IMG/VR virus record: IMGVR_UViG_3300049489_000585
Coordinates: 1-54,913 of that record
Direction: 5' to 3' (one strand)
Origin: a virus
Length of the DNA: 54,913 nucleotides
In this document: in pieces, positions 24,347 through 33,078 of the stretch
How positions within the stretch are numbered: the stretch's first letter is position 1
Layout of the letters: each line of letters opens with the position of its first letter
Translations under genes and position numbers: made by a program
The notes under the pieces: generated by a model
Seen by the model: only the letters and a program-made list of their open reading frames with translations
Databases searched by the model: none
Told to the model about the DNA's origin: nothing

Positions 24347-24710
24347 AGAAGGCACCCGCGACTGGCCCGGCGCCACGATCGCGATCACGGAGGGCGACGA
24401 CACCATGTTCCGCCCGGCCGCGTTCGTGTTCGACGTGCCCGGCGGCGTGGCCTGGGTCGAGCCGAACTACGCGGACCCGGCCGGCGCCTCTTCGCCAGGC
24501 TTCCACGTGTGGAGAGGCGATCGCAAGGAGTGGAGCGTGTTCACCAGGCCGAACGGCAGCAGGCTGTCGGTGCTGCGCTACGACCAAGACCACCGCGACC
24601 TGATCGGCGACGCTCTCGACTGGTTCGCCGACTGGCTTAAGGCCGAGGGCCGCACCTGGGCCGAAGAACGCGAGCGAGTGCGGGCGCTGGTGGCCGACGA
24701 GCTGGTCTGA
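24333..24710 (+). CDS. Small protein downstream of the head morphogenesis gene
   Basis: A 125-residue GTG-started protein (AAGGA upstream) that overlaps the previous gene by 14 bp. Contains FRPAAFVFDVPGGVAWVEPNY and GFHVWRGDRKEWSVF. Function unknown; the position suggests a head or effector-partner role. It converges on the antisense module with only 4 bp between stops. Confidence 0.65.
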   Translation: MQSLEEGTRDWPGATIAITEGDDTMFRPAAFVFDVPGGVAWVEPNYADPAGASSPGFHVWRGDRKEWSVFTRPNGSRLSVLRYDQDHRDLIGDALDWFADWLKAEGRTWAEERERVRALVADELV

Positions 24711-24714
24711 CGGG

Positions 24715-25056
24715 TCAGCGCAGCAGCGCGCGCTCCTGCTGCTCCCGGTTGAAGATGGACCATACCCGCATGGCGATCGACTTGCGCCACTTCGCGATGA
24801 TCGAGTCCTTGAAGTTCGGGTACTTGATCTTCGAGACCGCGCGCAGCATCGCGTGCGCGACCTCTTCACGTGGAACAACCGCGCGGAAGCGATAGTCGGC
24901 CGATGGCGTGACCTCCTCGACCACGCGCATGCCATTGGCCAGCGGGTTGAGGAAGCGCTCGACATCGCCCTTGAAGCGGCCGCGCACGATCAGCTTGCTG
25001 GCGTCGTCGCGGTGCTCGACGATGGAGACGAAGGCGGTGTTGGTGATGATCCACAT
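24715..25056 (-). CDS. Antisense module: conserved phage protein, function unknown
   Basis: A 113-residue protein starting MWIITNTAFVSIVEHRDD, with KLIVRGRFKGDVERF and VPREEVAHAM, a type recurrent in phage accessory regions. Last gene of a minus-strand operon placed inside the rightward head genes. Confidence 0.72.
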   Translation of the reverse strand: MWIITNTAFVSIVEHRDDASKLIVRGRFKGDVERFLNPLANGMRVVEEVTPSADYRFRAVVPREEVAHAMLRAVSKIKYPNFKDSIIAKWRKSIAMRVWSIFNREQQERALLR

Positions 25057-25058
25057 GA

Positions 25059-25283
25059 TCAGGCCTCGATGATGGTGATGGTGCCCGGCTGCAACTTGCG
25101 CAGGGCTGGGTTCTGGTGCTGGCGCGCGCACTCGATGTGCAGGTCGACCATCTGGCCGACGCGGCCGCTCTTGTCGCGCACGTGAAAGTGCGTCGTGCTG
25201 TCGAACGAGTTCGGGCCGATGAGCTCGCCGCACGCCGCGCAGGTCGGCAGGTACTTCAGAAAAGTGTCGTCGCCCACGGTCAC
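25059..25283 (-). CDS. Antisense module: CxxC protein, function unknown
   Basis: A 74-residue protein, GTG start at 25283. CAACGELIGPNS plus FHVRDKSG and HIECARQHQ could form a zinc site with the CxxC pair. It overlaps the HTH gene by 4 bp. Function unknown. Confidence 0.62.
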   Translation of the reverse strand: MTVGDDTFLKYLPTCAACGELIGPNSFDSTTHFHVRDKSGRVGQMVDLHIECARQHQNPALRKLQPGTITIIEA

Positions 25284-25498
25284 GCCTTCCTGCGGCGCCT
25301 GGCCGCGAGGTACTTCGGCAGCAGGGCCCGGATGGTGGTGAGGTAGCGCGGCGCCATCGCGCGGTGCGATGCGGCCGAAGGGTCGGCAAGCCAGCCTTCG
25401 ACCGCCTTGATCGACACGCCGGCGACCTCCGCGACATCGCGCTGGGTGAGGCCGCGATCGGCCATCAGCTGGCGGAGATGGTCGGCGGGCGTCGTCAC
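25280..25498 (-). CDS. Antisense module: small XRE-family HTH protein
   Basis: A 72-residue protein, GTG start overlapping the stop of the DUF4942 gene. LRQLMADRGLTQRDVAEVAG and VSIKAVEGWLAD form a typical XRE helix-turn-helix. It is a candidate regulator of its own operon through the palindrome inside the promoter at 26375-26403. Confidence 0.78.
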   Translation of the reverse strand: MTTPADHLRQLMADRGLTQRDVAEVAGVSIKAVEGWLADPSAASHRAMAPRYLTTIRALLPKYLAARRRRKA

Positions 25499-26352
25499 TT
25501 CGGGGCGGGCAGCGCGCCCGGGTAATGCTTGGCGATGATCAGGTTCATCTTGTCGACCAGGTCCGGCCGCTTGAACGTGACGTGCCCGTTGCAGTTCTTG
25601 AAGGTGCGGATCGACAGATACTCGGTTTCCAGCACACCGGTCTTGCGCCCGGTCCACGTGTTGAAGCTCGCTGCCTGCAGCTGCGAGTTCACGCCCTGCC
25701 TGTGATCCGGCTCCGGCTTGCCGTCCAGCACGCACAGCACCCGCACCAGGTCGTCCAGCGAATCGCAGCGGCTGTAGCTGCCTGATCCCGTCAGGTAGGT
25801 GATCACGATCCGCTTGCCGAACTTCTGCGGCAGGTTCGTTTTGTAGTCCCAGGCCAGCGACTTGAAGCAGGCGATCACGCCACGCTCGAACATCTCGCCG
25901 CGGCTGTCGTGCAGCATCTTGAAGGTCGACCGGACGTTGGGCGCGTTCAGTTCGGGGATGTCGCCGGATCTGATCGCCTTGTCCCACTTCTCGCGGGCCG
26001 CCGCGTCCATCAGCGTGCGCAGGCCAGACTCGTGCATCAGGTACTGCCACGCGGCCGCGTCGACACCCAGGCGCACCAGCTTGTCGACCTCCGATCGGTC
26101 GGCCGCAGCATGTTCCCAGGCTGTGCCGTCGCGGCGCGCCCCTATGCGGCTGTCGCACACGCTTCGCTGGTTGCTGCCGCTGTTGTAGTCGGTGCCGATT
26201 GAGATCCGAGGCACGCCCAGGTGGGCGGTCGACGCAATCTTTGAGGCCTCGCGGATCAGGTCGATGGCGGCATTGATCCGCTCGACGACGGCCGCGCGCT
26301 GGTTCACCAGGTTCTCGATGCTGACGGATGGGACGAGGTCTGTTGTTGTCAT
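25495..26352 (-). CDS. Antisense module: DUF4942-like protein
   Basis: A 285-residue protein. The start MTTTDLVPSVS at 26352 is chosen because AAGGAG lies 9 nt upstream. ENLVNQRAAVVERINAAIDL begins the domain and TEYLSIRTFKNCNGHVTF with LDLV-like FKRPDLVDKMNLIIAKHY closes it, as in DUF4942 proteins of phages and plasmids. First gene of the module. Function unknown. Confidence 0.7.
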   Translation of the reverse strand: MTTTDLVPSVSIENLVNQRAAVVERINAAIDLIREASKIASTAHLGVPRISIGTDYNSGSNQRSVCDSRIGARRDGTAWEHAAADRSEVDKLVRLGVDAAAWQYLMHESGLRTLMDAAAREKWDKAIRSGDIPELNAPNVRSTFKMLHDSRGEMFERGVIACFKSLAWDYKTNLPQKFGKRIVITYLTGSGSYSRCDSLDDLVRVLCVLDGKPEPDHRQGVNSQLQAASFNTWTGRKTGVLETEYLSIRTFKNCNGHVTFKRPDLVDKMNLIIAKHYPGALPAPK

Positions 26353-26374
26353 TGTTGGAGTCTCCTTGCTGCGA

Positions 26375-26403
26375 ATAGTACCCCTGCAATGCAGGGTGCA
26401 CAA
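26375..26403 (-). promoter_or_regulatory. Promoter of the antisense module with embedded operator
   Basis: On the minus strand TTGTGC (26398-26403) and TACTAT (26375-26380) are 17 bp apart. The perfect palindrome CCCTGCAATGCAGGG (26382-26396) fills the spacer, so a bound repressor would block RNA polymerase. The XRE protein encoded in the same operon is the obvious candidate. Confidence 0.75.
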
Positions 26404-26479
26404 GTAGACGACAAGCTGGCCGACTCGTCAAGTATTTGCACCTAGGCGCGGCGGGAAGCCCCTCCTACATTCCCGCCCC

Positions 26480-27592
26480 ATGAAGCCCTTCGAGCTTTTC
26501 AAGGCAGGCAGGCACACGGCATCGGGCGGGGCCTCGCTGTCGTTCAGTGCCGAGGATCTGCAGGCGGCCGTCGCTGCCTACGATCCTGCCGTCCACGAAG
26601 CTCCGATCGTCGTCGGCCACCCGAAGGACAACGCGCCGGCCTACGGCTGGATCAAGTCGCTGTCGTTCGCTGACGGCTCGATCACCGCCGAGCCCGCGCA
26701 GGTCGACGCCGACTTCGCCGAGATGGTCAAGGCCGGCCGCTTCAAGAAGCGCTCGGCCAGCTTCTACACTGCGGACGCGCCGAACAACCCGAAGCCCGGG
26801 TCGTACTACCTGCGCCACGTCGGCTTCCTCGGCGCGCAGCCGCCGGCCGTCAAGGGCCTGAAGGAGGTCGCCTTCTCCGATGCCGAGGAAGGCGTCGTCG
26901 AGTTCAGCGACTACGAGGCCTACGGCTTCAGCACGATCGCCGGCCTGTTCCGAGGCCTGCGCGAGTGGTTGATCGCCGAGAAGGGCGTGGACGCTGCCGA
27001 CAAGGCGATCCCGAACTACCTTATCGGATCGGTCGACGATGCAGCCAAACAGGCGGCGGACTCGGCCAAGCAAGACGCAATGGCCGGCGGCGCGATGCCG
27101 GCTTTCTCTGAAGGCGACGACATGAACATCCAGCAACTGCAGGCCGAGGTGACCCGCCTGACCGCGGAGAACACCGCCCTCAAGGCGAGCCAGCTGCCGG
27201 CCGACTTCGCCGAGCGCCAGACGAACCTGGCCGCGCGTGAAGCTGCCGTCGCCGCCGCCCAGGCGAAGGCCGACCGCGCCACCGTCGAGGCCCGGGTCGA
27301 CGCCGCCGTCAAGGCCGGCCGCCTGCTGCCTGCGCAGAAGAAGCACGCGGTCGACTTCGCGATGGCCCTGACCGATGGCGACGCCGTCATCGAGTTCGGC
27401 GAGGGCGACAAGGCCAAGAAGGTCAGCCAGCGCGAGGCCTACCTGCTGGACATCGAGTCGCGCGGCAAGGTCATCGAGTTCGGCGAGCTGTCCAGCCACA
27501 CCGACACTGGCGACGGCCGCCCACCCATCCATGCCGTGCAGCAGACCCTGGCTGATCAGGTCTTCAGCGGCGGCAAGAAGGCCGCTGCCTGA
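26480..27592 (+). CDS. Mu I-like prohead protease with scaffold
   Basis: A 370-residue protein. The N-terminal ~150 residues match Mu gp32-type protease (FSAEDLQAAVAAYDPAVHEAP, VGHPKDNAPAYGW, KKRSASFY). The C-terminal part is a coiled-coil scaffold (IQQLQAEVTRLTAENTALKA). An in-frame ATG at 27122 after GGCGACGAC could start a separate scaffold protein, as for Mu gpZ. Follows the portal/head genes after the antisense insert. Confidence 0.85.
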   Translation: MKPFELFKAGRHTASGGASLSFSAEDLQAAVAAYDPAVHEAPIVVGHPKDNAPAYGWIKSLSFADGSITAEPAQVDADFAEMVKAGRFKKRSASFYTADAPNNPKPGSYYLRHVGFLGAQPPAVKGLKEVAFSDAEEGVVEFSDYEAYGFSTIAGLFRGLREWLIAEKGVDAADKAIPNYLIGSVDDAAKQAADSAKQDAMAGGAMPAFSEGDDMNIQQLQAEVTRLTAENTALKASQLPADFAERQTNLAAREAAVAAAQAKADRATVEARVDAAVKAGRLLPAQKKHAVDFAMALTDGDAVIEFGEGDKAKKVSQREAYLLDIESRGKVIEFGELSSHTDTGDGRPPIHAVQQTLADQVFSGGKKAAA

Positions 27593-27625
27593 CCAGCGCA
27601 CCCCAACTGACGAGGTACACCGACC

Positions 27626-28003
27626 ATGACCACCTACACCGAAGCAGCCCGCGGCCTGGAGTTCCTGCTGTGGGAGCAGGAAGAGGGCTACAGCCGAGAG
27701 CAGGTCACGTTGACCGCGTCCCAGGGCGCACTGTTGGCCGGCACCGTCATGGCCAAGGTCACCGGTACCGGCAACTACGTCCCGTATGACGACGACGCGA
27801 ACGGCACCACCGCCGGCACCGGCATCGCCGCCGGCATCCTCTGCTATGACGTTGCCAACAGCGGTTCGACGCAGCCGGTCGTGATCATCGCCCGCCAGGC
27901 CATCGTCAAGTCGGCGCTGCTGGTGTGGGAGGCGTCGAACGACAGCACCGAGAAGGCCGCGGCCGTCGTCGAGCTGACGGCGCTGGGCATCCTGGTGCGC
28001 TGA
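27626..28003 (+). CDS. Head decoration protein, lambda gpD-like
   Basis: A 125-residue protein: REQVTLTASQGALLAGTVMAK, AAGILCYDVANSG and VIIARQAIVKSALLVW match the head-decoration (gpD) family. It stabilises the expanded capsid. Directly before the major capsid gene. Confidence 0.87.
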   Translation: MTTYTEAARGLEFLLWEQEEGYSREQVTLTASQGALLAGTVMAKVTGTGNYVPYDDDANGTTAGTGIAAGILCYDVANSGSTQPVVIIARQAIVKSALLVWEASNDSTEKAAAVVELTALGILVR

Positions 28004-28041
28004 AGCGCCGGCACTGAGACCACGAACGGAGCATCGACATC

Positions 28042-29028
28042 ATGGACATCTACACCGACTTCTTCAACCGCTCGGAGCTGCTGCGCGTCCTCTCGCTGCA
28101 GCCCTACACCCCGGGCCAGCTGGGCGCGCTGGGCATCTTTCAGTCGGTCCCGCTGTCGAGCACGATCTTCGCGGTCGAAGAACAGCCCAAGGATGCCGGC
28201 CGGCTGTTGACGGCGATGCAGCGCGGCGCGCCTCGGCAAGTCAACACCCAGGACAAGCGCAAGGTGCACACCTTCGCGGTCACCGATCAGTACGGCGACC
28301 AGGCTTCGGTGATGGCTGACGAGGTGCTGAACGCCCGCAGCGGCATCACCGGCGCGAAGGATGTGGTCGAGAACCGCCGCGCCGTCCAGATGGCCAAGCT
28401 GCGCCGCACCATGGACCGCACGCACGAGGTGCTGCGCATGACCCGCCTGCTGAGCCCGGCTTCCACAGAGTTCGGCTCGGCCGGCTCGTCGGCGATCCTG
28501 GCGGTGCAGACCGATGCCACGAAGACCCGCAAGGAGATTTTCGACAAGATCATCGTGCCGATGGAGTCCGCGCTGGACGGCCGCACCTACACCAGCATCC
28601 TGGTGCTGTGCAGCGACGGCTACTGGTCGGACCTCATGGACAACAAGCAGATCCGCGACACCTACGTGAACTGGGAACAGGCCCAGCTGGCGCGCAGCGG
28701 CCTGCAGGGCGAGAACGGCTCGATCGCGCCGCCGTTCCCCTGGGGCGACGTGGTGTGGCAACGCTACCGCGGCACCAGCGACTGCAAGATCCCCGACAAC
28801 GAGGCCCGCGCAATCCCGCTGGGCGTCGATGACCTGGCCTGGCAGGCGTTCGCGCCGAACACCACGGTCGAGTCGGTCGGGTCCGGCGCCATGGGCCAGC
28901 CGTACTACGTCGGCAGCAAGCCCATCACCGACAGCCAGGGCACCCTGGGCTGGGAGATGTCGATCCAGTCGCATGTGCGCATGGTCTGGGGCCGCCCGGG
29001 CTGCGTCCTGCCGCTGACCAAGTCCTGA
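28042..29028 (+). CDS. Major capsid protein, lambda gpE-like
   Basis: A 328-residue protein with features of the gpE family (LGIFQSVPLSSTIFAVEEQ, RRTMDRTHEVLRMT, VLCSDGYWSDLMDNKQIRD, LPLTKS at the end). It builds the capsid shell. Combined with a Mu-like portal and protease it shows a mosaic head module. Confidence 0.9.
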   Translation: MDIYTDFFNRSELLRVLSLQPYTPGQLGALGIFQSVPLSSTIFAVEEQPKDAGRLLTAMQRGAPRQVNTQDKRKVHTFAVTDQYGDQASVMADEVLNARSGITGAKDVVENRRAVQMAKLRRTMDRTHEVLRMTRLLSPASTEFGSAGSSAILAVQTDATKTRKEIFDKIIVPMESALDGRTYTSILVLCSDGYWSDLMDNKQIRDTYVNWEQAQLARSGLQGENGSIAPPFPWGDVVWQRYRGTSDCKIPDNEARAIPLGVDDLAWQAFAPNTTVESVGSGAMGQPYYVGSKPITDSQGTLGWEMSIQSHVRMVWGRPGCVLPLTKS

Positions 29029-29059
29029 CCCGAGGACGGCGAGAGCCAGCCGCAACCAG

Positions 29060-29083
29060 CAGGGGCGCGCGGCGCCCCTGTTT
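29060..29083 (+). terminator. GC-rich hairpin after the capsid gene
   Basis: An 8-bp stem (CAGGGGCG with CGCCCCTG, loop 29068-29072) followed by TTTC. It could partly terminate or protect the capsid mRNA; the T run is short. Confidence 0.5.
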
Positions 29084-29103
29084 CACTTCCGGAGCACTGA
29101 CGC

Positions 29104-29520
29104 ATGGCCTCACTCATTTTCAATCGAGCGCTGGAGCTCTGGGCCCGGGGCTCAATCGACTTCGACACCGACCCGTTCAAGGTGCTGCTGACGACCTCGG
29201 CGTACACCGAGAACAAGGACACGCACGACTTCCGCGACGATGTGACCAACGAGGTCACGGGCACCGGCTACACGGCCGGCGGCAACACCGTGACGGTCAG
29301 CGTGACGCTCGACACCGCGAACGACCGGGTCGACATCAGCCTGGGCGGCACGACCTGGCCCACGTCGACGATCACCGCGCGCAAGGGCGTGTACTACAAG
29401 GCCCGCGGCGGTGCCTCGTCGGCTGATGAGCTGTTGGCGGTCAACGACTTCGGCTCGGACGTGGTGACCAGCGCAGGCACGTTCACGCTGAACGCCAGCA
29501 CGCTGCGCATCCAGAACTGA
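29104..29520 (+). CDS. Structural protein, function unknown
   Basis: A 138-residue Thr/Asp-rich beta protein (LELWARGSIDFDTDPFKVLL, TYTAGG-type turns). Similar proteins accompany capsid genes as head or fibre components. Function not certain. Confidence 0.66.
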   Translation: MASLIFNRALELWARGSIDFDTDPFKVLLTTSAYTENKDTHDFRDDVTNEVTGTGYTAGGNTVTVSVTLDTANDRVDISLGGTTWPTSTITARKGVYYKARGGASSADELLAVNDFGSDVVTSAGTFTLNASTLRIQN

Positions 29521-29528
29521 GGCGAACC

Positions 29529-29804
29529 ATGACCGATCCCAACACCACCACCGTGTCGATCAACCTGTCCGAGCTGAGCCTCGAGCAGCTGGTGCAGCTG
29601 TCCCAGGGCCTGGGCAGGAAGATCGACGCCCTGCGCGACCAGCGCGCCTACCTGTCCATCAAGATCGCCGAGCGCGTGGCCAAGGGCGAGCGCACTTGCA
29701 CCGACCCCGCAATCGTCGGCGAGGTCGAGACGATCACCGCCGCCGACGTGGGCGTGCTCGATGCCAGCGCGCCTGGCGCCGACATCGACGTCTCTGCCGG
29801 CTGA
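29529..29804 (+). CDS. Small protein, function unknown
   Basis: A 91-residue protein with a helical first half (LSELSLEQLVQLSQGLGRKI) and an acidic end. It sits between structural and lysis genes. No family recognised. Confidence 0.62.
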   Translation: MTDPNTTTVSINLSELSLEQLVQLSQGLGRKIDALRDQRAYLSIKIAERVAKGERTCTDPAIVGEVETITAADVGVLDASAPGADIDVSAG

Positions 29805-29823
29805 AGACATGCCGAGGAATGGC

Positions 29824-30165
29824 ATGTCGCAGATCCCAACTCCCAGCGACTTCGCTGCGCTTGTTGATCTGCAGCAACGCCAGGAGGCGCAGATCCGAGT
29901 GATCGCTGCGGGCCATGTCCAGCTCGTGGACCAGATCAGCGAGATCACGGTAACGCTCCGACACCAGGATGAGCGAATCGCGGTCAACGACATGCAGCTG
30001 AGGCGGATTGAAACCGCCGTCGGCGAGAACACCGAACTGACTCGCGACATCAGGGACGCGATCACGGCCGGACGGGTCGCCGGCAGTCTGGTGCGATGGA
30101 TGGCGGCCACCGTCGTCACGCTGTCGGCCGCCTGGCTGGCACTGAAGGGATTCTGGAAACCATGA
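29824..30165 (+). CDS. Coiled-coil membrane protein (XhlA-like)
   Basis: A 113-residue protein; the start at 29824 follows GAGGAATGGC. A coiled coil (LVDLQQRQEAQIRVIAAGHV to ~80) is followed by one C-terminal membrane helix (LVRWMAATVVTLSAAWLALK). The layout recalls XhlA-like lysis or holin-associated proteins; it is next to the holin gene. Confidence 0.62.
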   Translation: MSQIPTPSDFAALVDLQQRQEAQIRVIAAGHVQLVDQISEITVTLRHQDERIAVNDMQLRRIETAVGENTELTRDIRDAITAGRVAGSLVRWMAATVVTLSAAWLALKGFWKP

Positions 30166-30386
30166 CCAAGCAACAAAATCCGACCGAGCCCGGCGTCGTG
30201 TTCGTGCGCATCAAGGGCAAGCGCAACGAGCAGGCGCACTGGTTCGACGGCCGCAACTTCTCGCGGGCCGGGTACGACTCGACGGCCGACGCGCACGCGG
30301 CCAGCCAAGGCGGCAAGCGCGTGCTTGTCGGGGGCGCGATCCTGCCCAAGGCCACCGAGCTGACCTGGCGGCCTGTCAAGGGCTGA
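30162..30386 (+). CDS. Small protein, function unknown
   Basis: A 74-residue protein starting MTKQQNPTEPGVVFV with WFDGRNFSRAGYDS. ATGA overlap with the previous gene. No domain recognised. Confidence 0.58.
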   Translation: MTKQQNPTEPGVVFVRIKGKRNEQAHWFDGRNFSRAGYDSTADAHAASQGGKRVLVGGAILPKATELTWRPVKG

Positions 30387-30396
30387 GGGAGGACAC

Positions 30397-30615
30397 ATGC
30401 TGATCGAAGGCGGATTCCAATGGTGGTGGCGCAAGTACAGCGCCGCTGCGTTGGCGGCGATCATCTCGATCCAGGCCGCCTGGAAGATGAGCGCCGACCT
30501 GCAGGCGCTGCTGCCCAAGGACTGGCTCGACACGGCCACGCTGATCCTGGCCGTGCTGGGCTTCATCGGCCGCTTCATCGCACAGACGCAGACCACCAAG
30601 GACGACCCGCGGTGA
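30397..30615 (+). CDS. Holin-like membrane protein
   Basis: A 72-residue protein with two hydrophobic helices (YSAAALAAIISIQAAW and TATLILAVLGFIGRFIAQ) and a charged C-terminus. Placed directly before the endolysin, it is the likely holin. Confidence 0.78.
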   Translation: MLIEGGFQWWWRKYSAAALAAIISIQAAWKMSADLQALLPKDWLDTATLILAVLGFIGRFIAQTQTTKDDPR

Positions 30616-31037
30616 TCACCCTGGCCCACTACTTCCGCGACTTCGAGCGCACGCATGGGCTGCTGCTGAGCGTAGATCTGCGGGCCAATGCTGCACGCAC
30701 GGTCGACCTGGCCAATCGCCTGATGGTGATGGCCAAGGGCGCGGGCGTGACGCTGGTTCAGATCCCCGGCACCGACAGCATCGTCCCCAGCGGCTGGCGG
30801 CCGGCCGACTACAACGCCACGCTGCCGAACGCCAAGCCGCGCAGCCTGCACATCACCTGCGAGGCGATAGACGTGAACGACCCGGACGGCGACCTCGACG
30901 AGTGGCTGATCACGCCGGATGGCCAGCGTGTGCTGACCGACCTGGTGCTGTGGCACGAGCACCCGGCCGCCACCAAGGGCTGGGCACACCTGCAGACCAA
31001 GCCGCCACGCTCAGGCCGGCGGACCTTCTACCCGTGA
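30612..31037 (+). CDS. M15-type peptidase endolysin
   Basis: A 141-residue GTG-started protein with SLHITCEAIDV and LWHEHP...WAHLQ, the zinc-ligand pattern of D-Ala-D-Ala peptidases (M15/VanY). It cuts peptidoglycan crosslinks at lysis. The start overlaps the holin stop by GTGA. Confidence 0.83.
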   Translation: MITLAHYFRDFERTHGLLLSVDLRANAARTVDLANRLMVMAKGAGVTLVQIPGTDSIVPSGWRPADYNATLPNAKPRSLHITCEAIDVNDPDGDLDEWLITPDGQRVLTDLVLWHEHPAATKGWAHLQTKPPRSGRRTFYP

Positions 31038-31047
31038 GGCCACCGCC

Positions 31048-31269
31048 ATGACTCGCTTCCTCATCATCGCCATGGCCACCATCGTGCTGAGCGGCTGCAG
31101 CGCGTTCAAGGGCACCTTCGAGAACCGCCTCGCGTGCTCCATGGACGGCATCGAGGCCTACTTCGTCAGCAAGTACGGCTGGCTTGGAATCAGCGCCGAG
31201 GTGGCCCAGAAGGACGCCTCGCTGGTGTGCGCACCGAGGGTGATCATCATGAAGGCAGCGGGGGCGTGA
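31048..31269 (+). CDS. Small lipoprotein
   Basis: A 73-residue protein with a type II signal (MTRFLIIAMATIVLSGC, lipobox LSGC). It could be an outer-membrane spanin-like lysis protein, given the neighbouring lysis genes, or another lipoprotein. Confidence 0.68.
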   Translation: MTRFLIIAMATIVLSGCSAFKGTFENRLACSMDGIEAYFVSKYGWLGISAEVAQKDASLVCAPRVIIMKAAGA

Positions 31270-31271
31270 GC

Positions 31272-31667
31272 ATGCTCGCAAACGACGCGCTCAGCGATGT
31301 GGCCGCGGCGGATGCTGCGGTCCGTTGGCTGGTGCTGCTGGCGGTGGTGCTGGCCATGGTCGCCATCGGGCTGGGCGCCGCGCTGTACGCCACGCGCCAG
31401 GAGCTGAAGCGCTCCCACAGGCTGTGCATGCACGCGTGGGTGAGCCTGGGCGCAGAACAGAGGACCGTGAAGCGCGGCCAGCAGGAACGAGATCAGCTGG
31501 TGCTGCAGATCGACCGGATGCTGACCCGAATCACTGAACTGCAAGAGGCCGCCAGGATCCTAGGCGGTCTGGCCGGCGAGCAACTCGACCGCATGAGCGC
31601 GGAGGCTTCTGGTCTGAGCCAGGTGCGGCGAGACTGGTCAGGCGCTTCAGTTGCGCAGGACACATGA
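31272..31667 (+). CDS. Inner-membrane coiled-coil protein (i-spanin-like)
   Basis: A 131-residue protein: an N-terminal membrane helix (WLVLLAVVLAMVAIGLGAAL) then a long helical part (QQERDQLVLQIDRML). This is the Rz-like layout. Together with the lipoprotein before it, it may form the outer-membrane disruption pair; the gene order is the reverse of the usual Rz-Rz1. Confidence 0.6.
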   Translation: MLANDALSDVAAADAAVRWLVLLAVVLAMVAIGLGAALYATRQELKRSHRLCMHAWVSLGAEQRTVKRGQQERDQLVLQIDRMLTRITELQEAARILGGLAGEQLDRMSAEASGLSQVRRDWSGASVAQDT

Positions 31668-31705
31668 TGCATTCGAAGGCCCGCATGACCGCAATGGAGT
31701 AGACC

Positions 31706-32215
31706 ATGGCCCAATTTCTGATTTTCAACGGCCCAGCGCCGACCACGGCCGCTCTTGCCAGCGTGACAACCGGCACTGCGATCAAGACGCTGTTGCAGTT
31801 CAAGCCCAGCGCAACGCTCCCTGGCAAGATCATCGCCTGGGGCATCTCGTTCGATGGCGCGGCAGACGCAGCAAAGATCAAGTGCGAGTTGATCGAAGTC
31901 GACGTGGCTGCAACTGTCACCGCGTCCGTGGCTGCGGACTTGACGAAGCTCGACGCTGCCGCGCTGGCCTGCGGCGATCCGACGACCAATTTGATCCAGG
32001 TCGGCACCACATCTACTGGCTACACCGCGACGGCAGAGGGAAGCATCACCGCGACGCGCTTGCTTGACGCTCAACTGGTGTCGCCAGCCGGTGGCTACGG
32101 CATCCAGTTCCCGTTAGGACAAGAGCCGCTGATTCAAGTCGCCAAGTTCGCGCGCATCCGCGTCCTGGCGGCTGCCGCAGTCAATGCCTACTGCTGGATG
32201 CGCGTCGAGATCTGA
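31706..32215 (+). CDS. Probable virion surface protein
   Basis: A 169-residue Ala/Thr-rich beta-like protein (starts MAQFLIFNGPAPTTAALA; GGAG before the ATG). Such proteins occur among head or tail appendage genes. Function not certain. Confidence 0.6.
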   Translation: MAQFLIFNGPAPTTAALASVTTGTAIKTLLQFKPSATLPGKIIAWGISFDGAADAAKIKCELIEVDVAATVTASVAADLTKLDAAALACGDPTTNLIQVGTTSTGYTATAEGSITATRLLDAQLVSPAGGYGIQFPLGQEPLIQVAKFARIRVLAAAAVNAYCWMRVEI

Positions 32216-32217
32216 TC

Positions 32218-32628
32218 GTGGCCGAATTGCTCATCAAGGCGCGCGACGCCAGCCACGACGATCCGGAGACGGACCGCCGCGGCTGCTACAAGCGCGGCGA
32301 CGTGGTGACGGTGCAGGACGACGGGCACCCGTGGGGCCGCAAAGAAGGGTTGCCTAACTTCATCATCCTGCGCATCCCCGGTGCCGCGCGAGCGCTGGCC
32401 GAACGGCTGGCCGATGAGCAGGACGACGACGACAGCGGCACCCTGCTGCAGGATGCGGACGGCATGCGAGGCAGGCACCGCCGCCGCCGCTGGCGCATCG
32501 ACATCGACGACCTGCCGGCAGCCGTGCGGACCGCGCTGATGACCACCGGCGCGGCACCCATCACCCGGGTGCAGATCCGCACCCGGCTCAAGCGCAAGCG
32601 CGACGGCGCTCTATTCACTGACCTGTGA
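32218..32628 (+). CDS. Conserved phage protein, function unknown
   Basis: A 136-residue protein (GTG start), with YKRGDVVTVQDDGHPWGRKE and a basic stretch (GMRGRHRRRRWRIDID). Belongs to the set of small genes before the fibre-like proteins. Confidence 0.62.
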   Translation: MAELLIKARDASHDDPETDRRGCYKRGDVVTVQDDGHPWGRKEGLPNFIILRIPGAARALAERLADEQDDDDSGTLLQDADGMRGRHRRRRWRIDIDDLPAAVRTALMTTGAAPITRVQIRTRLKRKRDGALFTDL

Positions 32629-32635
32629 GGACACC

Positions 32636-32980
32636 ATGCACCTGATGCTCTATGTAGGCGACGAGGGGTTTACCGACATCGACCTGCGCGATGGCGACAT
32701 CTTCGCCGTGCAGCCCGACGACTGGACCCCCGGCTCGAAGGAAAAGCAGCGCTACTTGATCGTCAAAACGCCGGACTTCACTGGCCCGTGGGACGAGCTG
32801 GTCAAGTCCGAGTACATGCAGGGCCCGGGCGAGGCGCCGGTGATCCGGCGCATGCGCTCGTACCGCGTCGACTACGTGCCGCTGCTGGACGCGGAGGAGC
32901 TGGCCGCAACGCGCGACCGCGCAGTTGCCGTCGAGCCCATCGTTGGCCGCTTCACCCTCGGTCACATCGCCCGAAAGTGA
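32636..32980 (+). CDS. Conserved phage protein, function unknown
   Basis: A 114-residue protein starting MHLMLYVGDEGFTDIDLRDG, with GDIFAVQPDDWTPGS. Similar in style to the preceding gene; both may be minor virion proteins. Function unknown. Confidence 0.62.
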   Translation: MHLMLYVGDEGFTDIDLRDGDIFAVQPDDWTPGSKEKQRYLIVKTPDFTGPWDELVKSEYMQGPGEAPVIRRMRSYRVDYVPLLDAEELAATRDRAVAVEPIVGRFTLGHIARK

Positions 32981-33075
32981 CGTGGGAGGGGCGCGAGCAG
33001 CCGCTGCATCGCTGCTCTCACCCCGGGTGCCCGACGAACAAAAGACCCAAGCCGAAACAACCACCGAAGCGCTGA
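32977..33075 (+). CDS. Very small basic protein (32 aa)
   Basis: GTG-started frame overlapping the previous stop, with HRCSHPGCPTNK and a basic Pro/Lys end. Two cysteines and histidines could bind a metal. Weakly supported, by coupling only. Confidence 0.4.
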   Translation: MTWEGREQPLHRCSHPGCPTNKRPKPKQPPKR

Positions 33076-33078
33076 CCC

